From the NCBI GenBank assembly GCA_006738865.1, contig AP019701.1:5219974-5283973 (forward strand): a stretch of DNA of 64,000 nucleotides, written 5' to 3'. Positions 10,985 to 23,247 of the stretch are shown here, piece after piece. The notes under the pieces were generated by a model. The model saw nothing but the letters and a program-made list of their open reading frames with translations, was not told the DNA's origin and made no database searches. Both the position numbers and the translations under genes were made by a program. Every line of letters starts with the position of its first letter. The stretch's first letter is position 1. The stretch comes from Allostella sp. ATCC 35155 (GTDB taxonomy: Bacteria > Pseudomonadota > Alphaproteobacteria > ATCC43930 > Allostellaceae).

Positions 10985-11224
10985 ATGGCCGATACGGTGC
11001 CGGCGCGGCTCGCGCCCTACGGTGTCACGGTGAAGGCGGGCCGGAAGTATTTCTGGTGCGCCTGCGGGCTGTCGCAGCGGCAGCCCTTCTGCGACGGTTC
11101 CCACTCCGGCACCGGCATCGCCCCCTTGCAATGGGAGGCGACGGCGTCGGAGGAAGTCTGGTTCTGCGGCTGCAAGCGGACGGCAGGCGCACCCATCTGC
11201 GACGGCAGCCACGAGAGGGCCTGA
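10985..11224 (+). CDS. Double CDGSH-type iron-sulfur protein
   Basis: A 79-residue protein with two CDGSH modules: [16 protein letters not shown] and [16 protein letters not shown]. Each has the C-x-C-x(n)-CDGSH spacing that binds a 2Fe-2S cluster through three cysteines and a histidine. Two-motif CDGSH proteins are small cytoplasmic redox or cluster-transfer proteins of unsettled function. Its stop overlaps the start of the lipoprotein gene (TGATG). Confidence 0.9.
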   Translation: MADTVPARLAPYGVTVKAGRKYFWCACGLSQRQPFCDGSHSGTGIAPLQWEATASEEVWFCGCKRTAGAPICDGSHERA

Positions 11225-11784
11225 TGGCATATTCGCGTTCGAACTCGTCCTCCCTCCAGCGGTTCTCCGTCCTGGGGCTTGCCGCGGTGGCCCTCGCCGG
11301 CTGCGGCAGCTGGAATCTGTTCGGTGCCTCCGAGCCGCCGCCGGCCTGTCCGCGCGCGGTCGTCGTCAACGACCTCTCCCGTCTCACGGAGTTCCGCCCG
11401 GGCGCCGGCCGCGATCTCTCGGACGTCGTCTTCAGCGCCGGAATCGAGCGGGTGGACGCGAGCTGCGAGTATGACCGTCGCCGCAAGGTGACCATGCAGA
11501 CGGTGGTGAACGTCGTTGTCGAGCGCGGACCGGCCGACCGCTCCCGCCAGGCGCAGGTGACCTATTTCGTCGCCGTCGCCGATGCCGCGAACCAGATCCT
11601 GGCGCGCGAGACCTTCACGACGCCGGTGAAGTTCGAGGGCAACGTCACCCGGATGCAGGCGAGCGACGAGATCGAGCAGGTCATCCAGCTCGGCGGCGGC
11701 ACCGGCGCCGGCTACAAGATCTTCGTCGGCTTCCCGCTGTCCGAGGAGCAGCTCTCCTACAACCGCGCGCGCTCGGGCTCCTGA
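11224..11784 (+). CDS. Putative lipoprotein of unknown function
   Basis: A 186-residue protein not recognised beyond its export signal. The N-terminus ([18 protein letters not shown]) is a lipoprotein signal peptide with an LAGC lipobox, so the mature protein should be lipidated on that cysteine. The rest is a soluble domain with the conserved-looking segment [14 protein letters not shown]. It is coupled to the CDGSH gene by TGATG and is followed by a hairpin, so it ends that small operon. Confidence 0.75.
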   Translation: MAYSRSNSSSLQRFSVLGLAAVALAGCGSWNLFGASEPPPACPRAVVVNDLSRLTEFRPGAGRDLSDVVFSAGIERVDASCEYDRRRKVTMQTVVNVVVERGPADRSRQAQVTYFVAVADAANQILARETFTTPVKFEGNVTRMQASDEIEQVIQLGGGTGAGYKIFVGFPLSEEQLSYNRARSGS

Positions 11785-11792
11785 CGCAGCGG

Positions 11793-11812
11793 TCGCGGAG
11801 CCGTCTCCGCGA
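11793..11812 (+). terminator. Hairpin after the lipoprotein gene
   Basis: Perfect 8-bp stem TCGCGGAG / CTCCGCGA with a CCGT loop, nine bases after the lipoprotein stop and directly followed by TTGACTTTG. It abuts the -35 element of the riboswitch promoter. Confidence 0.5.
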
Positions 11813-11840
11813 TTGACTTTGCCGCCACAGGGTCTAGCTT
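11813..11840 (+). promoter_or_regulatory. Sigma-70-type promoter of the glycine cleavage operon
   Basis: TTGACT (11813-11818), a 16-base spacer and TAGCTT (11835-11840). Predicted transcription start is near 11847, just before the riboswitch. Confidence 0.6.
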
Positions 11841-11860
11841 CGCCGACAGTCCGGTTTACC

Positions 11861-12070
11861 CCGCGCGGGAGAGATCGGCAGGTCGCTGCACCGAAGGGCG
11901 CAGCGGCATTGGCCGGAGCCGAAGGCGCAACCGCCCCGGAAACGCTCAGGCAAAAGGACCGCGTGGGGCAGGACGCTCTGGAAAGCGGACGGGCGACCGT
12001 CCCACCGACGAGGTAAGCCGCCGGCCCGGCCGGGGGTGAATCTTTCAGGTTCTCGGGACAGAGGGGGCGG
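11861..12070 (+). promoter_or_regulatory. Tandem glycine riboswitch
   Basis: Two consecutive glycine aptamers. The first (about 11861-11969) contains GCGGGAGAG, GCCGAAGGCGCAACCGCC, then GGAAACGCTCAGGCAAAAGG. The second (about 11970-12070) contains GACGCTCTGGAAAGCGG, CCCACCGACGAGG and GAATCTTTCAGG followed by GGGACAGAGG. These are the conserved cores of the gcvT motif, which activates glycine catabolism when glycine is abundant. A hairpin with an inner CTCGCGCGAG (12072-12097) follows and may be part of the expression platform. The GAGG site of gcvT is at 12119-12122. Confidence 0.95.
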
Positions 12071-12125
12071 CGGCCGGTGTCTCGCGCGAGGCCGGCCCTG
12101 GGAAAACTGTCGGGTTCCGAGGCCG

Positions 12126-13232
12126 ATGACCACATCAGGATTGCACGAGACCCCGCTCCACGCGCTCCACCTGGAGCTCGGCGGCCGCATGGTGGAATTC
12201 GCCGGATACGCGATGCCGGTCCAGTATCCGACCGGCATCCTGACCGAGCACCAGCACACCCGCGCCGCCGCCGGGCTCTTCGACGTCTCGCATATGGGGC
12301 AGATCCGGATTTCCGGCCCCGATGCGGCGGCCGTGCTGGAGACGCTGGTGCCGGGCGACATCAAGGGCCTCGCGCCGGGTCGCCAGCGCTACACCCTCCT
12401 CACCAACGAGGAGGCCGGCATCCTCGACGACCTCATGGTCACCAATGCCGGCGACCATCTCTTCGTCGTCGTCAATGCCGGCTGCAAGCATGACGACCTC
12501 GCCCATCTGCAGGCCCGCATCGGCGACCGCGTCACGATCGAGCCGCAGTTCGACCGCGCGCTGCTCGCGCTCCAGGGGCCGGCCGCGGCCGCGGTCCTCC
12601 AGCGCCTCGCCCCCGAGATCGCCGGCCAGGGCTTCATGACCGGCCGGGCGGTGGCGGTCGACGGCGTCCCCTGCTTCGTCACCCGCTCGGGCTATACCGG
12701 CGAGGACGGCTTCGAGATCGCGATTCCGGCCGAGCACGGCGAAGGCATCGCCCGCCGCCTGCTGGCCGAGCCGGAGGTGAAGCCGATCGGCCTCGGCGCC
12801 CGCGACTCGCTGCGCCTCGAGGCCGGGCTCTGCCTCTACGGGCACGATATCGACACCACGACGACGCCGATCGAGGCCGGGCTCAACTGGGTGATCGGGA
12901 AGCGTCGGCGGGCCGAAGGCGGCTATCCGGGCGCGGCCGTCGTTGCCGACCAGATCGCCAACGGCACGACGCGCCGCCGCGTCGGCATCCTGCCCGAGGG
13001 CCGCCAGCCGGCCCGCGAAGGCACCAGTCTCACCGATGCCGCCGGCAATCCCGTCGGCACCATCACCTCCGGCGGGTTCGGTCCCAGCTTCGGCGGGCCG
13101 GTCGCCATGGGCTATGTCGAGACCGCCCATGCCGGCGACGGCACCCCGCTGCAGGCGGTGGTGCGCGGCCAGCCGCGTCCGGCCCGCGTTGCCCCGATGC
13201 CCTTCGTTCCCCACCGCTACTACCGGCCATGA
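12126..13232 (+). CDS. gcvT: Glycine cleavage system T protein (aminomethyltransferase)
   Basis: Transfers the methylene group from the aminomethyl-lipoyl H protein to tetrahydrofolate and releases ammonia. The 368-residue protein starts [20 protein letters not shown] and shows family segments such as [37 protein letters not shown] and [20 protein letters not shown]. It is the first gene after the glycine riboswitch and is followed closely by gcvH, gcvPA and gcvPB. Confidence 0.97.
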   Translation: MTTSGLHETPLHALHLELGGRMVEFAGYAMPVQYPTGILTEHQHTRAAAGLFDVSHMGQIRISGPDAAAVLETLVPGDIKGLAPGRQRYTLLTNEEAGILDDLMVTNAGDHLFVVVNAGCKHDDLAHLQARIGDRVTIEPQFDRALLALQGPAAAAVLQRLAPEIAGQGFMTGRAVAVDGVPCFVTRSGYTGEDGFEIAIPAEHGEGIARRLLAEPEVKPIGLGARDSLRLEAGLCLYGHDIDTTTTPIEAGLNWVIGKRRRAEGGYPGAAVVADQIANGTTRRRVGILPEGRQPAREGTSLTDAAGNPVGTITSGGFGPSFGGPVAMGYVETAHAGDGTPLQAVVRGQPRPARVAPMPFVPHRYYRP

Positions 13233-13240
13233 GGAGCCCC

Positions 13241-13618
13241 ATGAGCGCCATCAAGTTCACCGAAGAGCACGAGTGGATCCGGGTCGAAGGCGACGTCGGC
13301 ACCGTCGGCATCACCGATTTCGCCCAGAGCCAGCTGGGCGACGTGGTGTTCGTGGAGCTGCCGGCCGTCGGCCGCCAGGTGACCAAGGGCGGGGATGCCG
13401 CGGTCGTCGAATCCGTGAAGGCGGCGAGCGAGGTCTATTCGCCGGTGACCGGCGAGATCGTCGCGGTCAACGAGGCGATCGTCGACGAGCCGGCCAAGGT
13501 CAATTCCGAGCCGATGGACGGCGCCTGGTTCTTCAAGGTGAAGCTGGCCAACCCCGCCGAGCTCGACGCCATGATGGACGAAGCCGGCTACGCCGCCTTC
13601 GTGGACGGGCAGCACTGA
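13241..13618 (+). CDS. gcvH: Glycine cleavage system H protein
   Basis: The lipoyl carrier protein that shuttles the aminomethyl group between the P, T and L proteins. It has 125 residues, with the lipoylated lysine at position 60 in [14 protein letters not shown] and the start [14 protein letters not shown] typical of GcvH. The ATG at 13241 has a GAGGAG site; an earlier ATG at 13229 overlaps the gcvT stop (ATGA) and would add four residues. Confidence 0.97.
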   Translation: MSAIKFTEEHEWIRVEGDVGTVGITDFAQSQLGDVVFVELPAVGRQVTKGGDAAVVESVKAASEVYSPVTGEIVAVNEAIVDEPAKVNSEPMDGAWFFKVKLANPAELDAMMDEAGYAAFVDGQH

Positions 13619-13619
13619 C

Positions 13620-14957
13620 ATGCGCTACCTGCCCCTGACGGAGGCCGACCGGCGGGACATGCTGGCCGCGATCGGGGTGCCCTCGGTCGATGCCCTCTTC
13701 CGCGACGTGCCGCAGCAGGCCCGCCAGACGACGGTCATCGACCTGCCGCCGCACCAGGGCGAGCTGGAGGTCGAGCGGGCCCTGTCGAGCATGGCGGCGA
13801 AGAACGTCGCGGCCGGCTCGGTGCCGTTCTTCCTCGGCGGCGGCGCCTATCGCCACCATGTGCCGGCGACCGTCGACCACATGATCCAGCGCGGCGAGTT
13901 CCTCACCTCCTACACTCCGTATCAGCCGGAGGTGACCCAGGGCACGCTGCAGTATCTCTTCGAATTCCAGACCCAGGTCGCGCTGCTGACCGGAATGGAT
14001 GTCGCCAACGCCTCGCTCTATGACGGCGCCACGGCGACCGCCGAAGCCGTGACGATGGCGAACCGCGTCACCGGTCGCCGGCGTGCGGTGCTGTCGGGCG
14101 GCCTCCATCCGCAGTATCGCGAGGTGGTGGAGACCCTGGCCCGCTTCGTCGGCTTCGGGGTCGACGCCCAGCCGCTCGACCCGGAGGGGACTGAGGATCT
14201 GGCTGCACTGGTCGATGGCGAGACGTCCTGCGTCGTCGTCCAGTATCCGAACTTCTTCGGCCGCGTGCGCGACCTGCGCGGGCTGGCGCAGGCCTGCCAC
14301 GCCAAGGGCGCGCTGCTCGTGGTCGTGGTGACGGAGGTGGTGTCGCTCGGTGCGCTGACGCCGCCGGGCGAGATGGGCGCGGACATCGTCGCGGCCGAGG
14401 GCCAGTCGATCGGCAACGGCCTCAATTTCGGCGGCCCCTATGTCGGGCTCTTCGCCACGCGCGACCGCTTCGTGCGCCAGATGCCGGGCCGCCTCGTCGG
14501 CCAGACCACCGACGCCGAGGGCCGCCGCGGCTGGGTGCTGACTCTCTCGACCCGCGAGCAGCACATCCGCCGCGAAAAGGCGACCAGCAACATCTGCACG
14601 AACTCGGGCCTCTGCACGCTGGCCTTCACCATCCACCTGTCGCTGCTGGGGGAAGCCGGGCTGACGCGGCTCGCCGCCATCAACCACGGCAAGGCGGTGC
14701 AGCTGGCCGAGCGGCTGGCGAAGGTGCCGGGCGTGACGGTGCTGAACGACAGCTTCTTCAACGAGTTCACGGTGCGGCTGGCCAAGCCGGCGGCGCCCGT
14801 CGTCGACCGGCTGGCCGAGCGGCCGATCATCGCCGGCGTGCCGGTGTCCCGCTTCGCGTCCGGCCATGACGATCTGCTGATCCTGGCCGCCACCGAAACC
14901 GTAACCGATGCCGACATCGAAGCGCTGGCGACGGCGCTCGAGGAGACCCTTCGATGA
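13620..14957 (+). CDS. gcvPA: Glycine dehydrogenase (decarboxylating) subunit 1
   Basis: N-terminal half of the P protein, encoded separately as in many bacteria with split GcvP. The 445-residue product begins [20 protein letters not shown] and contains [20 protein letters not shown] and [19 protein letters not shown], which are family signatures. It forms a heterotetramer with GcvPB and does not carry the PLP lysine. It overlaps gcvPB by ATGA, consistent with equal synthesis of the two subunits. Confidence 0.97.
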   Translation: MRYLPLTEADRRDMLAAIGVPSVDALFRDVPQQARQTTVIDLPPHQGELEVERALSSMAAKNVAAGSVPFFLGGGAYRHHVPATVDHMIQRGEFLTSYTPYQPEVTQGTLQYLFEFQTQVALLTGMDVANASLYDGATATAEAVTMANRVTGRRRAVLSGGLHPQYREVVETLARFVGFGVDAQPLDPEGTEDLAALVDGETSCVVVQYPNFFGRVRDLRGLAQACHAKGALLVVVVTEVVSLGALTPPGEMGADIVAAEGQSIGNGLNFGGPYVGLFATRDRFVRQMPGRLVGQTTDAEGRRGWVLTLSTREQHIRREKATSNICTNSGLCTLAFTIHLSLLGEAGLTRLAAINHGKAVQLAERLAKVPGVTVLNDSFFNEFTVRLAKPAAPVVDRLAERPIIAGVPVSRFASGHDDLLILAATETVTDADIEALATALEETLR

Positions 14958-16516
14958 GCGACTGGAGCAAGGCCCTCTCGCGCTTTCAGGGCGGCGGTGC
15001 CGCCGACGGCGAGACGGCGAGCGGCAATCGCGGCCTGCAGATCGAGGAGCCGTTGATCTTCGAGCAGGGGGCCGACGGCCGTACCGGCGTCGACCTGCCG
15101 CAGCCGCCGGCCGGCGACCGGCTCGGCGGCCTCGCGCGCAAGGGGGGGATCGGCCTGCCCGGCCTGTCCGAGCCGCAGGTGGTCCGCCACTACACCCGCC
15201 TCAGCCAGAAGAACTTCGCCATCGACAGCGGCCTCTATCCCCTCGGCTCCTGCACGATGAAGCACAATCCGCGGCTGAACGAGCGCATGGCGCGCCTGCC
15301 GGGCTTCGGCGACCTCCATCCCCTGCAGCCGCGCTCGACGATCCAGGGCGCGCTCGAGCTGATGGACCGGCTCGCCCATTGGCTGAAGGAGCTGACCGGC
15401 ATGCCGGCCGTCGCCCTGTCGCCGGCCGCCGGCGCCCATGGCGAGCTTTGCGGCATCATGACGATCCGCGCCGCCCTCGAAGCCCGCGGCGACATGCGCC
15501 AGCGCATCCTGGTGCCGGAGTCCGCGCACGGCACCAACCCCGCGACCGCAGCCGCCTGCGGCTATGCGGTCGAGGCGATCCCGGCCAATGATCGCGGCCG
15601 CGTCGACCTGGCGGCTCTCAAGGCCAAGCTCGACGGCGGCGTCGCTGCCATCATGCTGACCAACCCCAACACCTGTGGGCTCTTCGAGGACGAGATCCTC
15701 GAGATCGCCGAGGCGGTGCATCGCGCCGGCGCCTTCTTCTACTGCGACGGCGCCAACTTCAACGCCATCGTCGGGCGGGTGCGGCCGGCCGACCTCGGCA
15801 TCGACTGCATGCACATCAACCTGCACAAGACCTTCTCGACGCCGCATGGCGGCGGCGGCCCCGGCTCCGGGCCGGTGGTGCTGGCGGATGCGCTGGCGCC
15901 GCACGCGCCACTGCCCTGGGTGGTGCATGGGCCGGACGGCTTCCGTCTCGTCGAGCAGGTGGATGCCGCCTCCGGCACCGAGGGTACGATCGGCCGGCTC
16001 AAGGGTTTCCACGGCCAGATGGGCATGTTCGTGCGCGCGCTCGCCTATATGATGAGCCATGGCGGCGACGGGCTGCGGCAGGTGGCGGAGGATGCGGTGC
16101 TCAACGCCAACTACCTGATGGCGGGCCTGAAGGACGTGCTGACGCCGTCCTTCCAGGGGCCGTGCATGCACGAGGCCCTGTTCGACGACCGCTTCCTCAA
16201 GGACACCGGCGTGACCACGCTCGACTTCGCCAAGGCGATGATCGACGAGGGCTACCACCCGATGACCATGTACTTCCCGCTGGTCGTCCATGGAGCGCTG
16301 CTGATGGAGCCGACCGAGACGGAGAGCAAGGAGAGCCTCGACCAGTTCATCGGGGTCATCCGTTCGCTGGCCGAACGAACGCGCCAGCAGGGGGCGGCGG
16401 AATGGTTCCGCCAGGCGCCCCGCTTCACTCCGCGACGGCGGCTCGACGAAACGGCGGCGGCGCGCAAGCCGCAGCTGCGCTGGCGTCCGCCGGCGACCGC
16501 AGAGGCGGCCGAGTGA
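14954..16516 (+). CDS. gcvPB: Glycine dehydrogenase (decarboxylating) subunit 2
   Basis: The PLP-binding half of the P protein, which decarboxylates glycine and passes the aminomethyl group to lipoyl-GcvH. The 520-residue protein has the substrate-side motif [13 protein letters not shown] and the PLP lysine in [20 protein letters not shown]. The last roughly 40 residues are a proline/alanine-rich extension. The dihydrolipoamide dehydrogenase (L protein) is not in the window. Confidence 0.97.
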   Translation: MSDWSKALSRFQGGGAADGETASGNRGLQIEEPLIFEQGADGRTGVDLPQPPAGDRLGGLARKGGIGLPGLSEPQVVRHYTRLSQKNFAIDSGLYPLGSCTMKHNPRLNERMARLPGFGDLHPLQPRSTIQGALELMDRLAHWLKELTGMPAVALSPAAGAHGELCGIMTIRAALEARGDMRQRILVPESAHGTNPATAAACGYAVEAIPANDRGRVDLAALKAKLDGGVAAIMLTNPNTCGLFEDEILEIAEAVHRAGAFFYCDGANFNAIVGRVRPADLGIDCMHINLHKTFSTPHGGGGPGSGPVVLADALAPHAPLPWVVHGPDGFRLVEQVDAASGTEGTIGRLKGFHGQMGMFVRALAYMMSHGGDGLRQVAEDAVLNANYLMAGLKDVLTPSFQGPCMHEALFDDRFLKDTGVTTLDFAKAMIDEGYHPMTMYFPLVVHGALLMEPTETESKESLDQFIGVIRSLAERTRQQGAAEWFRQAPRFTPRRRLDETAAARKPQLRWRPPATAEAAE

Positions 16517-16953
16517 TGGCCGGGCGCGGCGTCGCGGCGGCATTCGCCATCCTGCTGGTTCTCATGGGGGGCGTCCTGCCCGCCATGGCCCAGGGCTTCC
16601 CGCCGCGGGTCTTCCGCGACGCCCGCCTGAAGTCCGAGTTCCACATCCAGATCGCCATCGACAGCGTCCAGATCGTCGACAAGACGCCGGGCCTCTGCAC
16701 CGTCGCCGGCCGGATCGCGCGCGTCTTCCGGGGCAACATCGCGGTCGGGACGCCGATCTCGATCGATGTCGACTGCAAGAAGGAGAGCGAGACGGTCCGA
16801 GCCGGCCAGATCATCTGGACGGACGTCGACAAGCTGATGGCCGCCAAGTACATCGAAGCCTTCGTCAATCGCGGGCCGTACGGCTTCCAGCACTCGCTGT
16901 GGCAGTTCGCGATCATCCCCGAGCTGACCGAGAAGCCCACGATCCCGCTATGA
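16516..16953 (+). CDS. Exported protein of unknown function
   Basis: A 145-residue protein starting at the ATG that overlaps the gcvPB stop (TGATG). The first 25 residues (FAILLVLMGGVLPAMAQG) are a clear Sec signal peptide with an AMA-Q cleavage site. The mature part is a small beta-rich domain with two cysteines (GLCTVAGRIARVF and DVDCKKESE) that could form a disulfide. No family is recognised. It is coupled to the gcv operon and to the next gene by overlaps. Confidence 0.72.
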   Translation: MAGRGVAAAFAILLVLMGGVLPAMAQGFPPRVFRDARLKSEFHIQIAIDSVQIVDKTPGLCTVAGRIARVFRGNIAVGTPISIDVDCKKESETVRAGQIIWTDVDKLMAAKYIEAFVNRGPYGFQHSLWQFAIIPELTEKPTIPL

Positions 16954-17624
16954 CGGGGCGCGCGCTCGCGCTGCTGCTGCTCGCCTTTCTGCTCTGTGGG
17001 GAGGCGGCGCCGGCGGCGGCGCAGGCCCTGGTCCTGCCGCCCGACCGCCGCGAGGCGCTGCTGCGGCAGGTCGACGATGTCTGTCCGGATTGCCGCCGGG
17101 TGGGCTTCGTGCTCTGCGGCGGTCCGCGGGTCGGCCCGGGTCTGGCCTTCGCGCCGTCGGCCCTGCGCGGCACGCCGCCGCGAGGCTATCTCATCGGCTT
17201 CGTGATGAGCGGCGCGGAGTTGCGCGGCCTCATCCGCGGGTCGCGCCTCACGCCGCTGCTCGATGGGGTGGAGCAGCGGTTCGCCCGCACTCCCCTGCTG
17301 GTGCTGGAGGAGCGCTTCGCCCGCGTGCGGCGGGTGGAACAGTTCCCGCGGGTCACGGTCGAGGTTCCGGCACCGCTCCACGCCTGCGTCGCCAATCCGG
17401 CCAGGCCGTGGGGCTGCTGTACCGGGCGGGGCTGCGGCGCAGAGTGCTGCGAGAAATCGCTTGGCAGCCCGTCCGTCACGCTGACCTGGATCGACCCGCC
17501 GACGCGGGAGGAAATCCGTTTCGAGTTTCGCCACGGCGTCGGCGAATCCCGCCTCGTCCGCCGTTCCGGCGGGCGCCGCACCCTCTATCACTGCGCGACC
17601 GACCGGCGCTACAGCTTCCGCTGA
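16950..17624 (+). CDS. Cysteine-rich exported protein of unknown function
   Basis: A 224-residue protein with a signal peptide (MTGRALALLLLAFLLCGEAAPAAAQA). The mature part has a CPDCRR motif near the N-terminus and a striking cluster WGCCTGRGCGAECCEK, suggesting several disulfides or a metal site in the periplasm. No family is recognised. It overlaps the previous exported-protein gene by four bases, so the pair are co-translated. Its 3' end overlaps the convergent antiporter gene by 16 bases. Confidence 0.7.
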   Translation: MTGRALALLLLAFLLCGEAAPAAAQALVLPPDRREALLRQVDDVCPDCRRVGFVLCGGPRVGPGLAFAPSALRGTPPRGYLIGFVMSGAELRGLIRGSRLTPLLDGVEQRFARTPLLVLEERFARVRRVEQFPRVTVEVPAPLHACVANPARPWGCCTGRGCGAECCEKSLGSPSVTLTWIDPPTREEIRFEFRHGVGESRLVRRSGGRRTLYHCATDRRYSFR

Positions 17625-19432
17625 GCCCGCCGCCAGACGGCTGCCCGCCGCGCCGCCCTGCCGGCTGCGTGGCGGATGCGGCGGCCGAGCCGGGCGGCGG
17701 GCGAGCGCGCCGCTTCGGGATCGAGGCGCAGCCCGAGGCGTTCGATCCGCCCCTCCGCCGTCTCGCGCACGACCAGTTCGGCCGCGCCGATCGGCACCGC
17801 GTCGCCGGCCACCGCTTCCCGCCCGAGACGCTCCCGGACATAGGCTTCGGCCGTCCGGCCGCGAATCTGGATGCCGGCGGGAAGTCCGTAGAAGTCGACG
17901 ATCGCGCCGATGGTCGCCGCCGGATCGATCGGGAAATCGCCGAAGGCGTCGCTGGCCTCGCGATGGATCGGCCGGACCTGGGCCGCGAACAGCCGGTCGA
18001 GGCGGAACAGGGTTTCCGTGCGGCCGAGCGCCAGGACCAGATCGTCCGGCGCCAGGGGCTCTGCCGCCTCGGGGCGCAGGACGCGGTCGTCGCGCAGCAC
18101 GGTCACCACCGACGTTTCCGCCGGCAGGTGCAGTTCGGACGGCGCCATGCCGACGGCGGCGCTGCCGGCGGCGACGCGATAGCCGACCAGCTCCCGCGAT
18201 TGCCGATGCAGCGGGTCGAGATCGAGACGATCCTCGCTGCTGGTTTCGGGCGGCACCTCGATGCCGGTCAGGCGGGCGGCGACCGGCAATGTCCAGCCCT
18301 GCAGCACGAGCGAGACGATGACCACGACGAAGGCGATCGAGAACACCGCATCGGCCTGCGGCACCTCGTGCAGCATCGGGATCATCGCCAGGTAGATCGG
18401 CACCGCTCCGCGCAGCCCGACCCAGGCGACGAAGAGCTTCTCGGCCGGGGCGAAGCGGAAGGGCCAGAGGCTGATCCAGACCGCGAGCGGACGCGCGAGC
18501 AGAAGCAGCACGGCGGCGATGCCGATGGCGGGCCAGACGTACGGCAGCAGGGTCGAGGGCGTCACGAAGATGCCGAGCATCACGAAGAGTGCGATCTGGC
18601 TGAGCCAGCCGAGCGCGTCGGTGAAGCGGACGATGAGCTGATTGCCGCGGTGCCGGCGGTTTCCGAGCACGTAGCCGACCAGGAAGACCGCGAGGAAGCC
18701 GCTGGCATGGACGACCAGTGTGGCCCCGAAGACGAGCACGGCCCCCGCCAGGGCGAGGATGGGATAGAGCCCCGCCGCCAACTGCAGGCGGTTGATGAGC
18801 CAGACCAGCGCCAGGCCCCCGAGCCATCCCATCACGGCGCCCGCGCCCATCTCCCACAGGAACTGCAGCAGGGTGGCGAGGTCGGGGTAGAGGGCGTCCT
18901 GGTCGAGCAGGGTCGTTGCGCCGAGGACGAGGAAGATCGCCATCGGATCGTTGATGCCCGACTCCACCTCCAGCGTCGCGCCGACGCGGCGGTTGATGTC
19001 GAGCCCCCGCAGATGCAGCAGCATGAACACGGCGGCAGCGTCGGTCGACGCCACCACGGCGGCGACGAGGAACGCCTCCAGCGGCGGCAGGGCGATGAAA
19101 AGGGACACCGCAACGGCGGTGACGGCCGTGGTCATGACGACGCCCAGCGTCGCCAGCGAGATGGCCGGTCCGGAGGCGAGCCGCATGCTCGCCCGCGTCG
19201 TCCGCAGGCCGCCGTCGAACAGGATGACAGCCAGCGCGATGCTGCCGAAGAAGTAGGCGGCGGTCGGATCGGAGAACTGGATTCCTCCGGGCCCCTCGTC
19301 GCCGAGCAGCATGCCGATGCCGAGGAAGACGAGCAGGATCGGCGCCCCGAAGCGGGATGATAGCCGGCCGGCCAGGATGCTGAGCATCACGATCAGCGCG
19401 CCGGCGAAGATGATCTGATGAATGAGTTCCAT
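17609..19432 (-). CDS. K+/H+ (Na+/H+) antiporter, NhaP2/CvrA type with C-terminal TrkA-C domain
   Basis: A 607-residue membrane antiporter. About 12-13 hydrophobic helices occupy residues 5-400, with antiporter signatures ILFDGGLRT, VASTDAAAVF, ESGINDPMAIF and VGLRGAVPIYLA. A cytoplasmic regulatory part follows, with a TrkA-C/RCK-C-like segment (VVTVLRDDRVLRPEAAEPLAPDDLVLALG), then a CorC/HlyC-like tail (DPAATIGAIVDFYGLPAG). NhaP2/CvrA proteins exchange potassium for protons under ion or osmotic stress. The start MELIHQIIFAGALIVMLSIL is the natural family start. Confidence 0.9.
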   Translation of the reverse strand: MELIHQIIFAGALIVMLSILAGRLSSRFGAPILLVFLGIGMLLGDEGPGGIQFSDPTAAYFFGSIALAVILFDGGLRTTRASMRLASGPAISLATLGVVMTTAVTAVAVSLFIALPPLEAFLVAAVVASTDAAAVFMLLHLRGLDINRRVGATLEVESGINDPMAIFLVLGATTLLDQDALYPDLATLLQFLWEMGAGAVMGWLGGLALVWLINRLQLAAGLYPILALAGAVLVFGATLVVHASGFLAVFLVGYVLGNRRHRGNQLIVRFTDALGWLSQIALFVMLGIFVTPSTLLPYVWPAIGIAAVLLLLARPLAVWISLWPFRFAPAEKLFVAWVGLRGAVPIYLAMIPMLHEVPQADAVFSIAFVVVIVSLVLQGWTLPVAARLTGIEVPPETSSEDRLDLDPLHRQSRELVGYRVAAGSAAVGMAPSELHLPAETSVVTVLRDDRVLRPEAAEPLAPDDLVLALGRTETLFRLDRLFAAQVRPIHREASDAFGDFPIDPAATIGAIVDFYGLPAGIQIRGRTAEAYVRERLGREAVAGDAVPIGAAELVVRETAEGRIERLGLRLDPEAARSPAARLGRRIRHAAGRAARRAAVWRRAQRKL

Positions 19433-19501
19433 GGATCCCCGCTGCCCGCCAGGAATGCTATGAGCTTGTGTCGAATCGACGGCAATGGTGGCGCCGAGCG
19501 G

Positions 19502-21263
<1,762 letters not shown>

Positions 21264-21362
21264 CCAACCCGAAGCCGACCTGGGGCCAGCCCGGGCTTGA
21301 CGCGGCGGCCGATCCATGGTGTTCGGCGGCTATCCCGCTCTTCGATCCCCTGCAGGTGCGCC

Positions 21363-22982
<1,620 letters not shown>

Positions 22983-23002
22983 ACCGGTCGACAGGAGAGC
23001 CG

Positions 23003-23242
23003 GTGTTCGACCCCGATGCTGCAATCTTGCGGAAGCACTCGGTCATGATCGCCGGCCATCGGACCAGCATTTCCCTGGAGGCCGCCTTCTGGGAGGGGCT
23101 GCGCCGGATCGCGGTCGGTGACGGCCGTTCGGTTGCCTCCCTCGTGGCCGAGATCGATCGCCGGCGAACGGGGAACCTCTCCGGCGCGATCCGCGTCTTC
23201 GTCCTGCAGCGCGCGATCCGGGGCGCGCTCGCCGGCAACTGA
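23003..23242 (+). CDS. Ribbon-helix-helix domain protein
   Basis: A 79-residue small protein starting at GTG 23003 with an AGGAG site seven bases upstream. The sequence KHSVMIAGHRTSISLEAAFW followed by EGLRRIA is the pattern of the RHH_4 family: a beta strand with alternating residues (RTSISL), then the helices carrying SVASLVAEID. RHH_4 proteins are putative DNA-binding regulators common in alphaproteobacteria. It sits 20 bases after the fumarase stop and five bases before the next start, so it is probably co-transcribed with both. Confidence 0.8.
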   Translation: MFDPDAAILRKHSVMIAGHRTSISLEAAFWEGLRRIAVGDGRSVASLVAEIDRRRTGNLSGAIRVFVLQRAIRGALAGN

Positions 23243-23247
23243 GAGCG

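Noticed and set aside
16425-18857. Long minus-strand frame over the two exported proteins and part of the antiporter
   Set aside because: It is out of frame with the antiporter and antisense to the signal-peptide genes; no domain is seen.
17090-19360. 756-codon plus-strand frame opposite the antiporter
   Set aside because: It is the antisense shadow of the membrane protein, giving a hydrophilic Asp/Arg/Gln-rich sequence without motifs.
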